Source: Ophiocordyceps camponoti-saundersi (nom. inval.)
Lineage: Eukaryota; Ascomycota; Sordariomycetes; Hypocreales; Ophiocordycipitaceae
Direction: 5' to 3'
DNA: 64,000 bases
Assembly (NCBI GenBank): GCA_003339415.1
Contig: PDHQ01000001.1
Location: 559,857 to 623,856, forward strand
Shown: one piece after another, positions 21,951 to 33,447 of the stretch
Layout: each line of letters starts with the position of its first letter
Position numbering within the stretch: the first letter of the stretch is position 1
The notes under the pieces: generated by a model
Databases searched by the model: none
Told to the model about the DNA's origin: nothing
Seen by the model: only the letters and a program-made list of their open reading frames with translations
Translations under genes and position numbers: made by a program

Positions 21951-22582
21951 ATGTCTACGGCCGCACGACGACGCCTCATGCGCGACTTCAAGGTTCGTGC
22001 CTCACCTCAGTTTGACTCCGAGCGCCACTAACGTTTTTTACCCCCTCTCGCAGCGCATGCAGACAGATCCTCCAGCTGGTGTATCCGCATCGCCTACGCC
22101 GGATAATGTTATGATCTGGTTCGCCTCGACCCCGGCCGTCACGGTAGCAGGCTTGCTAAAACAAAAAACGCGTTGTCTAGGAACGCCGTCATCATCGGCC
22201 CGACCGACACGCCATTCGAGGATGGTACTTTTAGGTTGATCATGCAGTTCGAAGAGCAATATCCCAATAGGCCTCCGCAGGTTAAGTTTATCAGCCAGAT
22301 GTTTCATCCCAACGTGTACGCGACTGGCGAGCTCTGCCTCGACATCCTTCAAAACAGATGGAGCCCGACGTACGATGTGGCAGCCGTCTTGACCAGCATC
22401 CAGAGGTTCGCACGTTTGGGGCATCAACGGCTACTTCCTGCTAACGACGAACGCACAGCCTACTCAACGATCCTAACACGGGATCGCCCGCCAACGTGGA
22501 AGCTTCGAACCTCTACAAAGACAACCAAAGGGAATACACGAAGCGCGTGAGGGAGACGGTCGAAAATAGCTGGGAGGACTGA
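21951..22582 (+). CDS. rad6: Ubiquitin-conjugating enzyme E2 Rad6/Ubc2
   Basis: The E2 that mono-ubiquitinates PCNA with Rad18 and histone H2B with Bre1, and serves the N-end rule pathway with Ubr1; nuclear and cytosolic. Exons 21951-21992, 22054-22118, 22181-22405 and 22459-22582 give 151 residues, the normal length in filamentous ascomycetes, which lack the acidic tail of the yeast protein. It begins [14 protein letters not shown]. The active-site Cys lies in [14 protein letters not shown] after the HPN motif, and the C-terminus is [14 protein letters not shown]. All three introns use GTTCG donors. Splicing reproduces the whole conserved E2 fold without gaps. Confidence 0.97.
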
Positions 22583-23633
22583 AGTCTATGTGCTCTGTCG
22601 AATATGCATGGTGTTACGGGGAGGCAGTTGAGGAGTTGCCTGGCGTTTTCGGTGTATATGGAGTTGGCTTGACGACACTCTTACGGTAGTGAATTCGAAC
22701 GCAAGCGCCCATGTTCGTGGCAATGCATACATACATACGCGATAGATGATGACGGTTACCCGGCCATTCGCATGGCAGACCCACGCGTCGTAGGGGCTGG
22801 AAGTGGGCTCCTGGATCGTCAGTCTTATGCGCGGGGCTCGCGTTGCAACAGTTGAGCATGGGATGGAAGATTCCCAGATACCACATCATCGGCGGCGAGA
22901 GTTTGTAGAAGATGAATGGAGACGACGGTTAGTTAGCCTTGGCCTTGGGGTTCTCCCTCCTTGAATAGTACTACTAGAGTAAGGAGGAGGCAAGCCTGGC
23001 GGTTGTTACCTGCTGGTTCTAAGATGATGGTTGATGGACGTGTCAGTGGATTGGAAGAAACCTGATAGCTACCATGAAATGACGGGGAAGTGAGAGGATG
23101 GAAGATGTCTGGCTAGCAAAAATACTTGATCTCCATATCAACACAAGTACCGAGTCAGTTGCTTCACTAACAGGAGTTCGCATTACTTTCTGTAGAGATA
23201 AGATAGCGGGGAACCGAGTCAGCAGCTGAGTTATGGGGCCACTACTCTCTCCAATACCTCTCGCTCTCCGCGTCGCATGTATTTACCGCGTGCTCAAGAC
23301 TCTAGCCCCATGCCCGCCCACACCCCCCTTATGTACTCCGTAGAGTCAAAAACATCACCCCCCCCCTTTCCTCCCCCACCCCCTTCTCCCGTGAAGGACA
23401 GACTTGCGGCGCAAAACGTAGCCACGTACCTTCACACCTCCAGCCTCAATCACCACCATTTCCATCACAACTTTGGCCCGAATCGAGCTCTGAGCAAACC
23501 CCATCTGCGTCTTCCTCTACTCGCTGCGAACTGGCCCATCGGCCCGCCTCTGTTGTGCTTCAGCAGTCGGCGGCGCCCGTCAGTCTTCCTCACACAACAG
23601 ACTCACCGCCGTCTCTCGCCATCATCAGTCACA
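22583..23633. other. Intergenic region, rad6 3' flank and kinesin promoter
   Basis: About 1.05 kb in tandem orientation. It contains a TACTCCGTA motif (23334-23342) and C-rich tracts (CCCCCCC, about 23,350-23,385) ahead of the kinesin leader. No convincing gene. Confidence 0.45.
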
Positions 23634-26545
23634 ATGTCTGCCAACAGCATCAAGGTCGTCGCCCGGTTCCGCCCGCAGAATAGGGTCGAGCTGGAATCGG
23701 GCGGAAAACCCATCGTCACCTTTAGCTCTGAGGATTCCTGCACTCTCGATGTAACACGACACCTCTCCCATTTGATGCGCGTCTTGCAACCTCCGGCTGA
23801 CTTTTCTTTTGGTTTTACAGTCTCGCGAGGCGCAGGGCTCTTTCACCTTCGATAGGGTCTTTGACATGGATTGCAAGCAGCAGGACATATTCGACTTCTC
23901 CATCCGCTCCACAGTCGACGATATCCTCAATGGATATAACGGAACCGTTTTCGCCTACGGCCAGACCGGCGCTGGCAAGTCGTACACCATGATGGGTACC
24001 AACATCGACGACGAAGCCGGCCGTGGCGTCATCCCTCGTATCGTCGAACAAATCTTCGCAAGTATCATGTCGAGTCCCAGCACCATAGAGTACACCGTTC
24101 GCGTCAGCTACATGGAGATCTACATGGAACGTATTCGAGACTTGCTCGCCCCGCAAAACGACAATCTACCGGTGCACGAGGAGAAAAATCGTGGCGTATA
24201 TGTCAAGGGTCTACTGGAAATCTACGTGTCGAGTGTGCAGGAGGTCTACGAAGTCATGAGGAGAGGAGGCAACGCCCGCGCCGTTGCTGCCACCAACATG
24301 AACCAGGAATCCTCACGATCTCACTCCATCTTCGTCGTCACCATCACTCAGAAGAACGTCGAGACCGGCTCGGCCAAGAGCGGTCAGCTGTTTCTCGTTG
24401 ACTTGGCTGGCAGCGAAAAGGTCGGAAAGACAGGCGCCAGCGGTCAGACTCTCGAGGAGGCCAAGAAGATCAACAAGAGCCTGAGCGCTCTGGGCATGGT
24501 TATCAACGCCCTGACTGACGGCAAATCGTCGCACATCCCGTATCGCGACTCAAAGCTAACACGCATCTTGCAAGAGTCTCTGGGAGGCAACAGCCGAACG
24601 ACGCTCATCATCAACTGCTCCCCAAGCAGCTACAACGACGCCGAGACGCTCAGTACCCTGAGATTCGGCACGCGCGCCAAATCCATCAAGAACAAGGCCA
24701 AGGTTAACGCTGAGCTCAGCCCGGCTGAGCTCAAGGCCTTGCTCAAGAAGGCCCAAGGCCAGGTTACCAACTTCGAGACGTACATCCAAAACCTCGAGGG
24801 CGAGATCCAGCTGTGGCGCGCTGGGGAAGCCGTGCCGAAAGAGAAGTGGGCGCTGCCGGCAGCGTCCGACGGCGTCTCGGGCGCCAAGGCGGACGCCAGG
24901 GCACCACGACCCGCCACGCCGTCCCGCCAGGCCGCCGAGAGCCGGTCGGAGACGCCCTTGATCTCCGAGCGCTCCGCAACGCCCAGCCTTCCGCTTGACA
25001 AGGACGAGCGCGAGGAGTTTCTGCGCCGCGAGAATGAGCTGCAAGACCAGCTGGCGGAGAAGGAGTCACTGGCGACGACGGCTGAGAAGCAGCTGCGCGA
25101 CACCAAGGAAGAAATGGCCTACCTCAAAGACCACGACAGCAAACTGGGCAAGGAGAATGAGAGGCTGACGTCCGAGGTCAATGAGTTTAAAATGCAGCTC
25201 GAGCGGCTGTCTTTCGAGAGCAAGGAGGCACAGATCACCATGGACGCGCTGAAGGAGGCCAACTCGGAGCTCACCGTCGAGCTCGACGATGTGAAGCAGC
25301 AGCTGCTCGACGTCAAGATGAGCGCCAAGGAGAGCGGCGCCGCGTTGGACGACAAGGAGAAGAAGAAGGCAGAGAAGATGGCGCAGATGATGGCCGGATT
25401 TGAGCTCGGAAGCGACGTCTTCAGCGACAACGAGCGGTCCATCAACGAGGCTATCCAGCGTATAGACGCTTTGTACGAGCAGAGTGCCATTGGAGACAAC
25501 ATCGCTCCAGACGAGTTTAAGGAACTCCGAGCGAAGCTGGTGGAGACGCAGGGTATCGTCAGACAAGCCGAGCTGTCCATGTACGGTGGCTCTTCTGGTG
25601 ACATGGACGCCCGTCGACGACACGAGCTCGAGGAGAGGCTGGAGGCGTTGCAGCAGCAGTACGAGGACGTGCTGTCGCGCAACCTGGGCGAGGCCGACTC
25701 GGCCGAGGTCAAGTCCCGGCTGGAGGACGCCTATGCCAACCGCCAGGGCGCCCAAGCCAAGCTCGTGGAAGAGCTCAAGGCGGACATTTCCCAGAAGGCG
25801 TCGGAGAACGCACGGATGAAGACGCTGCTCGACGACCTGCAGCAGCGCGTCAAGTCTGGTGCCAGCACGTCGGCGGCTAACGGCAAGACGATCCAGCAAC
25901 AGATTGCCGAGTTCGACGTGATGAAGAAGAGCCTGATGCGCGACCTCCAAAACCGATGCGAGCGCGTCGTTGAGCTGGAGATCTCCCTCGACGAGACGCG
26001 GGAGCAGTACAACAACGTGCTGAGGTCGTCCAACAATCGGGCGCAGCAGAAGAAGATGGCCTTTTTGGAGAGAAACCTGGAGCAGCTGACGCAGGTGCAG
26101 CGGCAGCTGGTCGAGCAGAACTCGGCTCTCAAGAAGGAGGTTGCCATTGCGGAGCGCAAGCTGATTGCGCGCAACGAGCGCATCCAGAGCCTGGAGAGCC
26201 TCCTGCAGGACAGCCAGGAGAAGATGGCTGCCGCCAACCACAAGTATGCCCCCCTCCTCCCTCCGCCTTCCTGCACCCCGTCGTCTAACCCCCCTACGCA
26301 GGTTCGAAGTGCAGCTGGCAGCGGTCAAGGAACGACTGGAGGCGGCCAAGGCCGGCAGCACCCGCGGACTGAGCACCGGAGCCGGAGCCGGTGGCGGCGC
26401 CTTCAGCTTCGGCGGCGGAGGAAGCCGCATCGCGAAGCCCCTTCGTGGCGGCGGCGGCGGCGACGCGACGACGCCGACGATCCAGTCCCTTCAGGGCGAG
26501 GGTGCACCCAGCAAACGCAGCAGCTGGTTCTTCAACAAGTCATAG
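23634..26545 (+). CDS. Kinesin-1 heavy chain (fungal conventional kinesin)
   Basis: A plus-end-directed microtubule motor for secretory vesicles, endosomes and nuclei, working at hyphal tips. Exons 23634-23750, 23821-26243 and 26302-26545 give 927 residues, the usual fungal kinesin-1 length. The motor domain (about 1-330) shows the P-loop GQTGAGKSYTMMG, switch I NQESSRSHS and switch II VDLAGSEKVG. The fungal neck and hinge follow, then a long heptad-rich stalk (about 410-850). The tail carries the autoinhibitory IAK motif in SRIAKPLRGGG and ends KRSSWFFNKS. The second intron removes a C-rich insert, and the junction restores the coiled coil. Fungal kinesin-1 works without light chains, and none is encoded here. 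Confidence 0.96.
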
Positions 26546-27676
26546 ACGGGGCCCTCTTCGTTCTTTTGTTTCTTCTTCCTCATCGACATACCCCATCTTC
26601 CCTCCCCTCCCCTCCTCTCCCCCTGTCTTTGCATCCGCGGTCTTAGCCCAAAGCTTCGCACCCCTTGTTCCCCGCCTATGATTGATATCCTCACGTCCAT
26701 CCCTGTCTTTCCACTTCCTAACCTTCCCCCTTTTTTCTTCCCCCCTTTTCCTTTCTTCTTCTCTTCTTCTCTTAATTTCCCCTTTTTTTTGCTCTTTTCA
26801 ACGACACGAGCCTTCTCAGCGTCCTTCCCACATCCCACCCCCTCTAAACCATCTGCGAGACTATTAGAAGGAAAAAGAAAAGAGCTAGAACGGCGGAAAG
26901 ACCAGTTGACATTGACGATTTGGATTTTATGACAACGCCTCCCCCACATCCCCCTTTTTATTCATCATCTTTTTTTTTTGCTTTCGTCGAAAATATCTTG
27001 TCGTCTGTTTTTACTCTATTTTTATTCTTCTCGACCCCCTCCCTTTTTCTTCATCGTGACTTGAGGGTCGTCAGGGGAAATAGAGGTTCGGAAGAGGGGG
27101 GGGGGGGGGACCATGAGGGTAGGTGGCGTGTTTCATCATTCAATGGCGGAGTAGACAATGGGGGTCTCCGACTCGTGGCGGAGGATCACTCTTGGCGCGA
27201 GGGCAAATGGGGGGGTGGAGGGGAGGTGGGAACTGGTTGGGCGGTTGAGGGAGTGGCGATTGTATCGAGAGGACGGACGTACTGTAGAGCTCACGCACGA
27301 ATCATGGAATGAACAAGTGAAATGATGTGATGGGCGTTGAAAACTTGGCCACGGCCATGGAAGACCTGGTGTGAATATTGACAACTTGGATCGAATCTAT
27401 GCATTGATGGCTAAACCAGAACCCCTTTTTCAAAAGGAAAAACGAGAAGAGCTTCCGAACGAAGAGATGGGAAATCAAGAGCTGAAAGGAGAATAGAGAG
27501 CCGCCTCTCCCGGCAATGATGAAAAGGGGATCCAAAAAAAAAGAGACAGGAAAAGAAATAAGGAGATGGCATTAAGATATAGTGGGTGAAACGGGAGAGG
27601 AGACTTTTGCTGGCTGGACTGGAGTCGTATCTTCGGGAAACGTTTGGCCGGTTGAAAATAGCTAGGCATGCAGCGC
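26546..27676. other. Convergent intergenic region, pyrimidine-rich
   Basis: The kinesin 3' flank is an alternating C/T-rich tract (about 26,560-27,060), followed by a G-rich stretch with an 11-base G run near 27,100. No gene seen; open frames here reflect composition. Confidence 0.5.
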
Positions 27677-28865
27677 CTAGTCAACGGGGACCGAGTTCTT
27701 GGCAATGACGACGGCAACGGGCAAGAGCAAGCTGGTGACGAGAAGAACGCCGGCGACGAAGACGAGGAAGACCTTGACGTAGAGAGTGAGAAGACGGTGC
27801 CAGGCTCGTTTGGAGAAGGTGGCCCAGGCATCGGACATGGAGACGTAGCCGCGACCGCCGACGACGGCGGGCTCGACGCGGGCTTGAAAGGAGCGATCAA
27901 AGGGGACGATGGTTTCGTCGTGGGCGGGGAGAAGGGAGGCCTGTACGCGGACCAGGACGACATTTGCGGGGATGACGAGGAAGACGGAGAAGACGAGGGT
28001 GATGAGAAGGAGGGCGAGGGCCTTGACGACGAAGACGCCGTTGAGCTGGTAAATGTCGGCTTGGCGGTGACCGGCAATCTGTAGCTCGGGGAGGGTGAGG
28101 CCGGTGATGCTGATGAGGGCGAGGGGGATCCAGCGAGCGACTTCGCAAGCGAACCAGAAGATGGTGACGGGTCGCCAGGTCGCTTCGAAGGTGCGCTTGA
28201 AAGGGGGTAGACGCTGCCAGAAGTGCAGAGGTGAGGGGCGCGAAATTACGATGTGCAGCCAGCCGGCGCTCAGCTGGACGAGGGCGAGCGAGGCGAGTAG
28301 CGTAGCGACAGGAGCGAAAAGTCCACCCAGAGCGGCGGTGAAGACAGCCATGAGTAAAGAGGTGGCGACAGTCTGGGCGAGGGCGCAAGAAAAGCCGCGG
28401 AAGTTGGCCATGACGCCGCCGTGGGCCATGAGCAAGCGGTTGATGTCGCGGAGAGAAGAGGTGGAGGATGGACGGGGAGAACGGCCGCGGGTGGGCTTCG
28501 GTCGAAGACGTAGAGGCATGTCATCTTCGGAGGAGGAAGAATCGAGGGAGACGGGGCGGTAGGATGGGGGATCGTCGTCTTCGATCATGGCGAAGACTGG
28601 GTAGACTGTTTCGAGGGTGTAGCTGAGCTGGAGAGGCGGTTAAGCATCAGTATCTTTTTTTGTTGGGGGCGAGACCTTTGGGAGTGGGAGAGAAACCAGA
28701 ACTCACGATGAGAAGGATTGGGAGGAGGACGATGAGCTGGAGGAGGAGAACGAGCCAGGTCCATCGCGGAAGCCTCAGGTTATCGGCTGAGGAGGCGGCG
28801 GCGGCGGCGAGAGCTCGCTTGTGAAGAGAGAGGGAGATGTCCATGGCGAGGGCCATGGTTGGCAT
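27677..28865 (-). CDS. Uncharacterised multi-pass membrane protein
   Basis: Exons 28707-28865 and 27677-28627, with a 79-base intron (GTGAGT donor), give 369 residues. Exon 1 encodes an Ala-rich N-terminus and a strong hydrophobic segment (TWLVLLLQLIVLLPILLI) that continues across the junction as LSYTLETVYPVFAMIEDDD. A Ser/Asp/Arg-rich loop with likely phosphorylation sites follows (SLDSSSSEDD). Further membrane segments lie near VATSLLMAVFTAALGGLFAP, ALLLITLVFSVFLVIPANVV and VFLVFVAGVLLVTSLLLPVA. It resembles a conserved Pezizomycotina family sometimes labelled ubiquitin carrier protein; I see no E2 or ubiquitin-binding feature and would not use that label. Location and function are unknown. 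It is divergent from ppm1. Confidence 0.75.
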
Positions 28866-29364
28866 GGCCTGCCTGTTGAAGATTTTGGGGAGAATGATGG
28901 ATTAGGTGAGCGTCGTTGAGGAGGAGAAGGAGAAGGAGGAGGATGAGAGAATGAGGAGGGGTGAGGAGAGAAGAGGAGAGGAGAGGAGAGAGTAGTAGAT
29001 TGGATGGATCAATGGATGGATGGATGGATGGAATGAGGTGGAAAAGGGGAAGATGAGGTAAGTAGCATGTACCAAGACGGGATGAGGCGGGGCTGCATGT
29101 AGGAGTGAGTAATTGCGGCTAAAGTGATACAGGGCCACTGGCAGGCTGCAGATGGCGAGTACAGTGGTTTTACTTACCGCTAATTGGGTGCTAAGGGTGC
29201 CAAGGGTAGACGCTCCAGGGGACAAGGATCAGTGGCGAGAGATTTTGGTACAGCGGCTGGGTGCAATGCCGATAGCAGTTGACGAGCTCCAAATCCTCTC
29301 CCTCTCATCTTGAGTGCCAAGCTTCCTCCGAATCCATTCTCCTCTTCATCCGTTCTCCCCAGTC
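28866..29364. other. Divergent promoter region, membrane protein gene / ppm1
   Basis: Contains a purine-rich GAGGA/GGAGA tract (28,915-28,995) and a GGAT repeat (about 29,001-29,034). No gene seen. Confidence 0.5.
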
Positions 29365-30509
29365 ATGGCCGCGCCCTCGATACCCAACCTCTTAACACTG
29401 CGAGGCGGTGGCGGAAGAGGTCGAAATCGGCGCGGCAGAGGGGGTGACGGCCGCGACCCCGATAGCAGCTCCGCCGACGCCGTAATCCAAGACACCGATA
29501 CCGACGCGGCTGTATCGCGACTCAGTGCCGTTCAGGCGGGCTACCTGCGCGATCGATACGCTGAGAGCTTCGTCTCGGGTCCAGCTCCCCGGCGGCAGCC
29601 CATTATCAATCGAGGTCTGATACGATGCTATATCTTGCCTTGTTCTTCTCACTATCCGCTAACGCTCACGCAGGAACCTACGTCCGCACCCGCGCCCTCG
29701 ACCTCATCATATCCTCGTTCCTCTCCCATACTCAGGGGTCTAAACAGATCATCTCGCTCGGCGCCGGCACCGACACGCGACCTTTTCGCCTCCTGGAAGA
29801 GCACGACATCATCTACCACGAGATAGACTTTGAACCTACGTGTAGGCGCAAGTACCGCACCGTCAGCGCCTTGCCCTCGCTGGCGAGCAGACTCCAAGAC
29901 GTAGAGACCGCCGAGAGCGGTTCTTGGAGCGCGCGTTGGTGTCGCGGAAGTGACGGCGGCGGCGGCGAGTATCACTGTCATGCTGTCGATCTCCGCCACC
30001 TCAATGGTTTGGATAAGGCGATGGGGTCTACGATCCGGACGGACTTGCCGACGCTGATCCTGTCAGAATGCTGTCTCTGCTATCTAAGCCATGAAGAGGC
30101 GAAGAGCGTCGTCGCCTACTTCGAGTCGAGGATGGAACGGCTGGCCTTGGCCGTGTACGAACCCATGCCGCTACGCGATTCCTTCGGTCGCATGATGCTA
30201 TCCAACCTCGGAGCGCGCCGCATCCAAATGCCCAGCGCCGAGCACTACTGCGATGCTCAGGGGCAGGAGGCGCGTCTTCGCGACGCTGGATTCCACCACG
30301 TAGGCCATGCTACCGTCGAGCGGATATGGGATGATTGGGTGACTCCAGGAGAAAAGTCGAGGATTGATGCCCTCGAGGGCTTGGATGAGCTCGAGGAGTG
30401 GCGTCTTTTGGCGGCTCATTATGTCGTTGCTTGGGGCTCCAAGCAGATGCGTCTCGAGGGTCTTGATAGCCGAGGTATGGCTGCTTTGTGTTTGGAGTCG
30501 ACGTGTTGA
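29365..30509 (+). CDS. ppm1: Leucine carboxyl methyltransferase Ppm1 (LCMT1)
   Basis: Transfers methyl from S-adenosylmethionine to the C-terminal leucine of the PP2A catalytic subunit, steering holoenzyme assembly; cytosolic. Exons 29365-29614 and 29674-30509 give 361 residues. The N-terminus has an RGG-like Gly/Arg stretch ([15 protein letters not shown]), then the LCMT signature [19 protein letters not shown] and [13 protein letters not shown] across the splice junction. The SAM-binding loop is [13 protein letters not shown], and [11 protein letters not shown] is the usual motif-IV region. An in-frame ATG at 29314 would add 17 residues and is less likely. The 59-base intron has a weak GTCTGA donor. 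Confidence 0.94.
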
Positions 30510-30797
30510 TGATACCCCTTCTTTCCTTTTTATAGGCTGCTTTGCTGGCATGGAAGCAGGATGCGTAAGGAGTTGTAGCGTTCATATGAAACCTACTGGG
30601 GAGGAGTGGTGATGCTGGGTTGACAGTTGTCGTGTATAGCTACTGCGATATCATCGGCCAGAGGCTACACGGAGAGATGGCCTCTACGCCATTCAGCATC
30701 TACTTCAGACAGAGAATAGTAAGTTACCATGATCCTTTTCAACTGACCATATACACACTCATAGCCGTCTCTCGACTCCTCCTCAGCTCAACACCCC
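30510..30797. other. Short convergent spacer
   Basis: 3' flanks of ppm1 and the multicopper oxidase gene; no gene seen. Confidence 0.4.
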
Positions 30798-32774
30798 CTA
30801 CCTCGACGTCTCCCCCTCGTGAAAGTGCAAGACACGGGGGGCACGACTCTCTTTCCCATACGCATCCCCCCCATACTCCAAGTATCCGTCGACATCCGGC
30901 CGGGGAACAGTGACAAGATCGTCGGCCGAGCCGTGAACCCAGACGGTTTGCATACCGCCCAGCATGTGTGCCGTGGTATGGCAGTGCACCAACCACACGC
31001 CCGGCTGGGTGATGCGCATCCTCCAAAGACGCCAGCTGACGTGCGCCCCCTGCGCCAACTCCCTTCCATACCCGTACACCATGGTGGTGTCGCGTCTGAC
31101 AGGTTGAGTCCCCTGCAGCTTCTTCTCCGCCGTCGCCGCATCCCACGAGCCTCGTCCGCCGCCTGCGTCCCAGTAGTGTGCGCCGTGGGCGTGCCACGGA
31201 TGGGTCGACGGTATGAGTGGGAAGCGGGAACGGCCTGGGGGCGGGTTGACTTGGTGCTTTGTGTTGATGTGCTGTAGGACGACCTCGATTACTTCTCCTA
31301 TCCGTGCTGGGTAGGTCTTTGTGCTGGGGTCGAGGCCGCCGTTGGTGATGGCTGCCTTGATATCTGGTTGATGGGCGGTGCGGTTTCGATATAGAGAGAC
31401 GAGGTACGGTTCTTCGGGACGAGTGTGCGGGAGGAAGTTGTGAGGTTCCTCGGACCAAGACTCGTTATTGATGGTCCAGACCTGGTAATGGTTCCGAACT
31501 TGTTGCATGTTCAGAATCACTCGTCTCGTCACCTCTGCCGCCGTAGGGAACTTTTCTCCCCCGTCTTTGATGGACAGTGGTTCCAGCTTGTAGTCGAGAT
31601 ATTCCTCTATAGTCTTGGGTAGACTGAGAGGGTTTCGATCTTGCCGTGTTTCCTTGACGGAGAGTCTCGTCACGTTCTGAAAGCCACATGTGTTCTTGTA
31701 ACGCAAGATGGCGAAGCTCGTGATAGGACCAGGTCGTTCTCTAGCTTCCAGCTGGACGTAGAATCCAAGTCTCCCGTTATGAAGACGCTGAAGCTCTTCG
31801 CACGTCTTCGTCTTGAGAAGGGCTTCGAAACGTTGACCTGAGCCGATTTGAATCATGTCAACGGGGTAAGGCTTGGTGTAACTCGCATCAGCCTGTATGA
31901 TATCAAGCCGGTTGTGATGCTCAAACGCCAACAGAGCGAGCGAAAGAGCCGTTGCCGCGATGAACCTGAAACGATACATCTTTGCCGGCTCGATTTCAAT
32001 AACGGCCATTTCATCTTCTTCTTTACGGGTTGTCGAGTTGTTGTTGCTACGCTCTCGATTCGCTGACTTGCCGTTGATCAGCCACGTGTAAGGCTCGCCG
32101 GGCCATATGGCAGGGGTAGCGAGAAATCCCTGGTTGATGACATCTTCAGGCTGATTCCACAGCTCTTGCAGGAAGACGATCCTCTCTCCGTCAGACGGAT
32201 ACGGTGACGCGCCTGAATCTTCCACGATCAATGGACCCGTCACGGTAAGGGCCTGCATCCCGACGTGTGAATGATAAAGGTACGATCCCGCAGAGCCCCT
32301 TTCCGCCTTGAGCTCGTAGTCGAAGAAGTGCTTCGGCGGTATAGGCCATTGACTTGCCAAGGGCGTTCCGTCCGAGAAGGGGTAAGCAGCCTGAGCGAGA
32401 CCATGCCAGTGCTGCAGACGAGAGTTCAGCTTAACGAGCGAAAGAGCAAAGTTCGTTTCGAAAAAGCTCACCATGGTCAAATTGGCATCTTCCATGTCGT
32501 TGTACACTCGGATCCAGACAACTCTATCTTCTGGAATTCGTACCGTCGGCCCAGGCATCGAGCCGTTGACAAGAGTCGAAAGCTGACGGATTCCGCCTGC
32601 GCTGATGGCTCCTTGCTTGACGCGAAGCACTTCATCGGGTGTGAAGGAGCCATCGCGATGCTCGTGGAAACTCAGCGCAGAAACGGCGTTCACACCCACG
32701 AACAAGGCGCAAAGAAGTGATGGGAACATGTTGAAGCTGCCTGCTATGTGAAGCATCGGGGAGAGAGGATTCAA
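30798..32774 (-). CDS. Secreted multicopper oxidase, Abr1/ascorbate-oxidase-like
   Basis: A blue copper oxidase that couples one-electron oxidation of a phenolic or metal substrate to reduction of O2 to water. All four copper motifs are present: HWHG, HSHVG, HPWHAHGAHYW and HCHTTAHMLGGM; the residue ten after the Cys is Met, so the type 1 site has a Met axial ligand. A 60-base in-frame intron (32412-32471, GTGAGC donor, CTGCAG end) interrupts NLTM/HWHG. With it removed the protein has 638 residues; without it, 658. The signal peptide lies around MFPSLLCALFVGVNAVSA, so a start at 32729 or 32756 is as plausible as 32774. HPWHAHGAHYW recalls pigment-associated oxidases such as Aspergillus Abr1, but no polyketide synthase is in view. 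Confidence 0.88.
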   Translation of the reverse strand: MNPLSPMLHIAGSFNMFPSLLCALFVGVNAVSALSFHEHRDGSFTPDEVLRVKQGAISAGGIRQLSTLVNGSMPGPTVRIPEDRVVWIRVYNDMEDANLTMVSFFETNFALSLVKLNSRLQHWHGLAQAAYPFSDGTPLASQWPIPPKHFFDYELKAERGSAGSYLYHSHVGMQALTVTGPLIVEDSGASPYPSDGERIVFLQELWNQPEDVINQGFLATPAIWPGEPYTWLINGKSANRERSNNNSTTRKEEDEMAVIEIEPAKMYRFRFIAATALSLALLAFEHHNRLDIIQADASYTKPYPVDMIQIGSGQRFEALLKTKTCEELQRLHNGRLGFYVQLEARERPGPITSFAILRYKNTCGFQNVTRLSVKETRQDRNPLSLPKTIEEYLDYKLEPLSIKDGGEKFPTAAEVTRRVILNMQQVRNHYQVWTINNESWSEEPHNFLPHTRPEEPYLVSLYRNRTAHQPDIKAAITNGGLDPSTKTYPARIGEVIEVVLQHINTKHQVNPPPGRSRFPLIPSTHPWHAHGAHYWDAGGGRGSWDAATAEKKLQGTQPVRRDTTMVYGYGRELAQGAHVSWRLWRMRITQPGVWLVHCHTTAHMLGGMQTVWVHGSADDLVTVPRPDVDGYLEYGGDAYGKESRAPRVLHFHEGETSR

Positions 32775-33387
32775 ATTCGGTATTATATGAGAATAACAGC
32801 TTCACAAGGTTGCCTGCCACATGCTGGTCTTGCGGTCACCGCGGCTCTCTCTCTCCAAAGGAGTTCAAGCCGTTCATCTCACCTTGACTTGCTCACATCG
32901 TCGAGATGGTCTACGGCAAAGTTTCTAAACAACGACTCCTCGTCGAAATATCACGCCGTCATCTCGGGAAAGAGTCTGCATATACCGTTTCCGTTTGAGA
33001 TCATGTCCGATGCATGCTGACGTCTACTATTCGATTCTTGCGTCGGTCTGTTCATCCCATGCCGTGGCTGATGTTTCGTCTTGGATTTTTGTTTTCTCCC
33101 GGTTCATCATACGAATGGCCTCTCAGCCTTCGTATCACTTGTTTGGGGCTCAGCCTAGACTCGTGGATCGTTGCAAATCTGCATCCTCTTGCTGGCCCGT
33201 TGTCGTATCGGCCGTTCGTCCGGCCCATCTTACTTCTTGCATCGGCCTCAGCTGGTAGGCGGATGAAGGGGAGGGCATGTGTTGCCGTCAATGTGTTCCC
33301 TGAAGCCATAACTATGTGAGTAGCTATTAGGGTCTTCGAGAAAGAAAGACAGATAAGACAAAGAGATGGACGGCTATTGGACTTTCG

Positions 33388-33447
33388 CTGTTTCAAAGTC
33401 TTGATACAGAGTTATCCGATTCTCTCTGTACCAAGACTCTGAAACAG
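33388..33447. repeat. Imperfect inverted repeat, 24-base arms
   Basis: The left arm (33388-33411, starting CTGTTTCAAAGTC) pairs with the right arm (33424-33447, ending GACTCTGAAACAG) with two mismatches and a 12-base loop. It could form a stem-loop in DNA or RNA. It is not flanked by an obvious target-site duplication, and its origin is unknown. Confidence 0.75.

Noticed and set aside
25066..26430. 454-residue open frame antisense to the kinesin stalk
   Set aside because: Leu/Arg-rich shadow of a GC-rich coiled-coil sequence; the sense strand has a complete kinesin.
27677..28865. Label ubiquitin carrier protein for the membrane protein gene
   Set aside because: No E2 fold, active-site Cys context or ubiquitin-binding motif is visible; the sequence is a multi-pass membrane protein.
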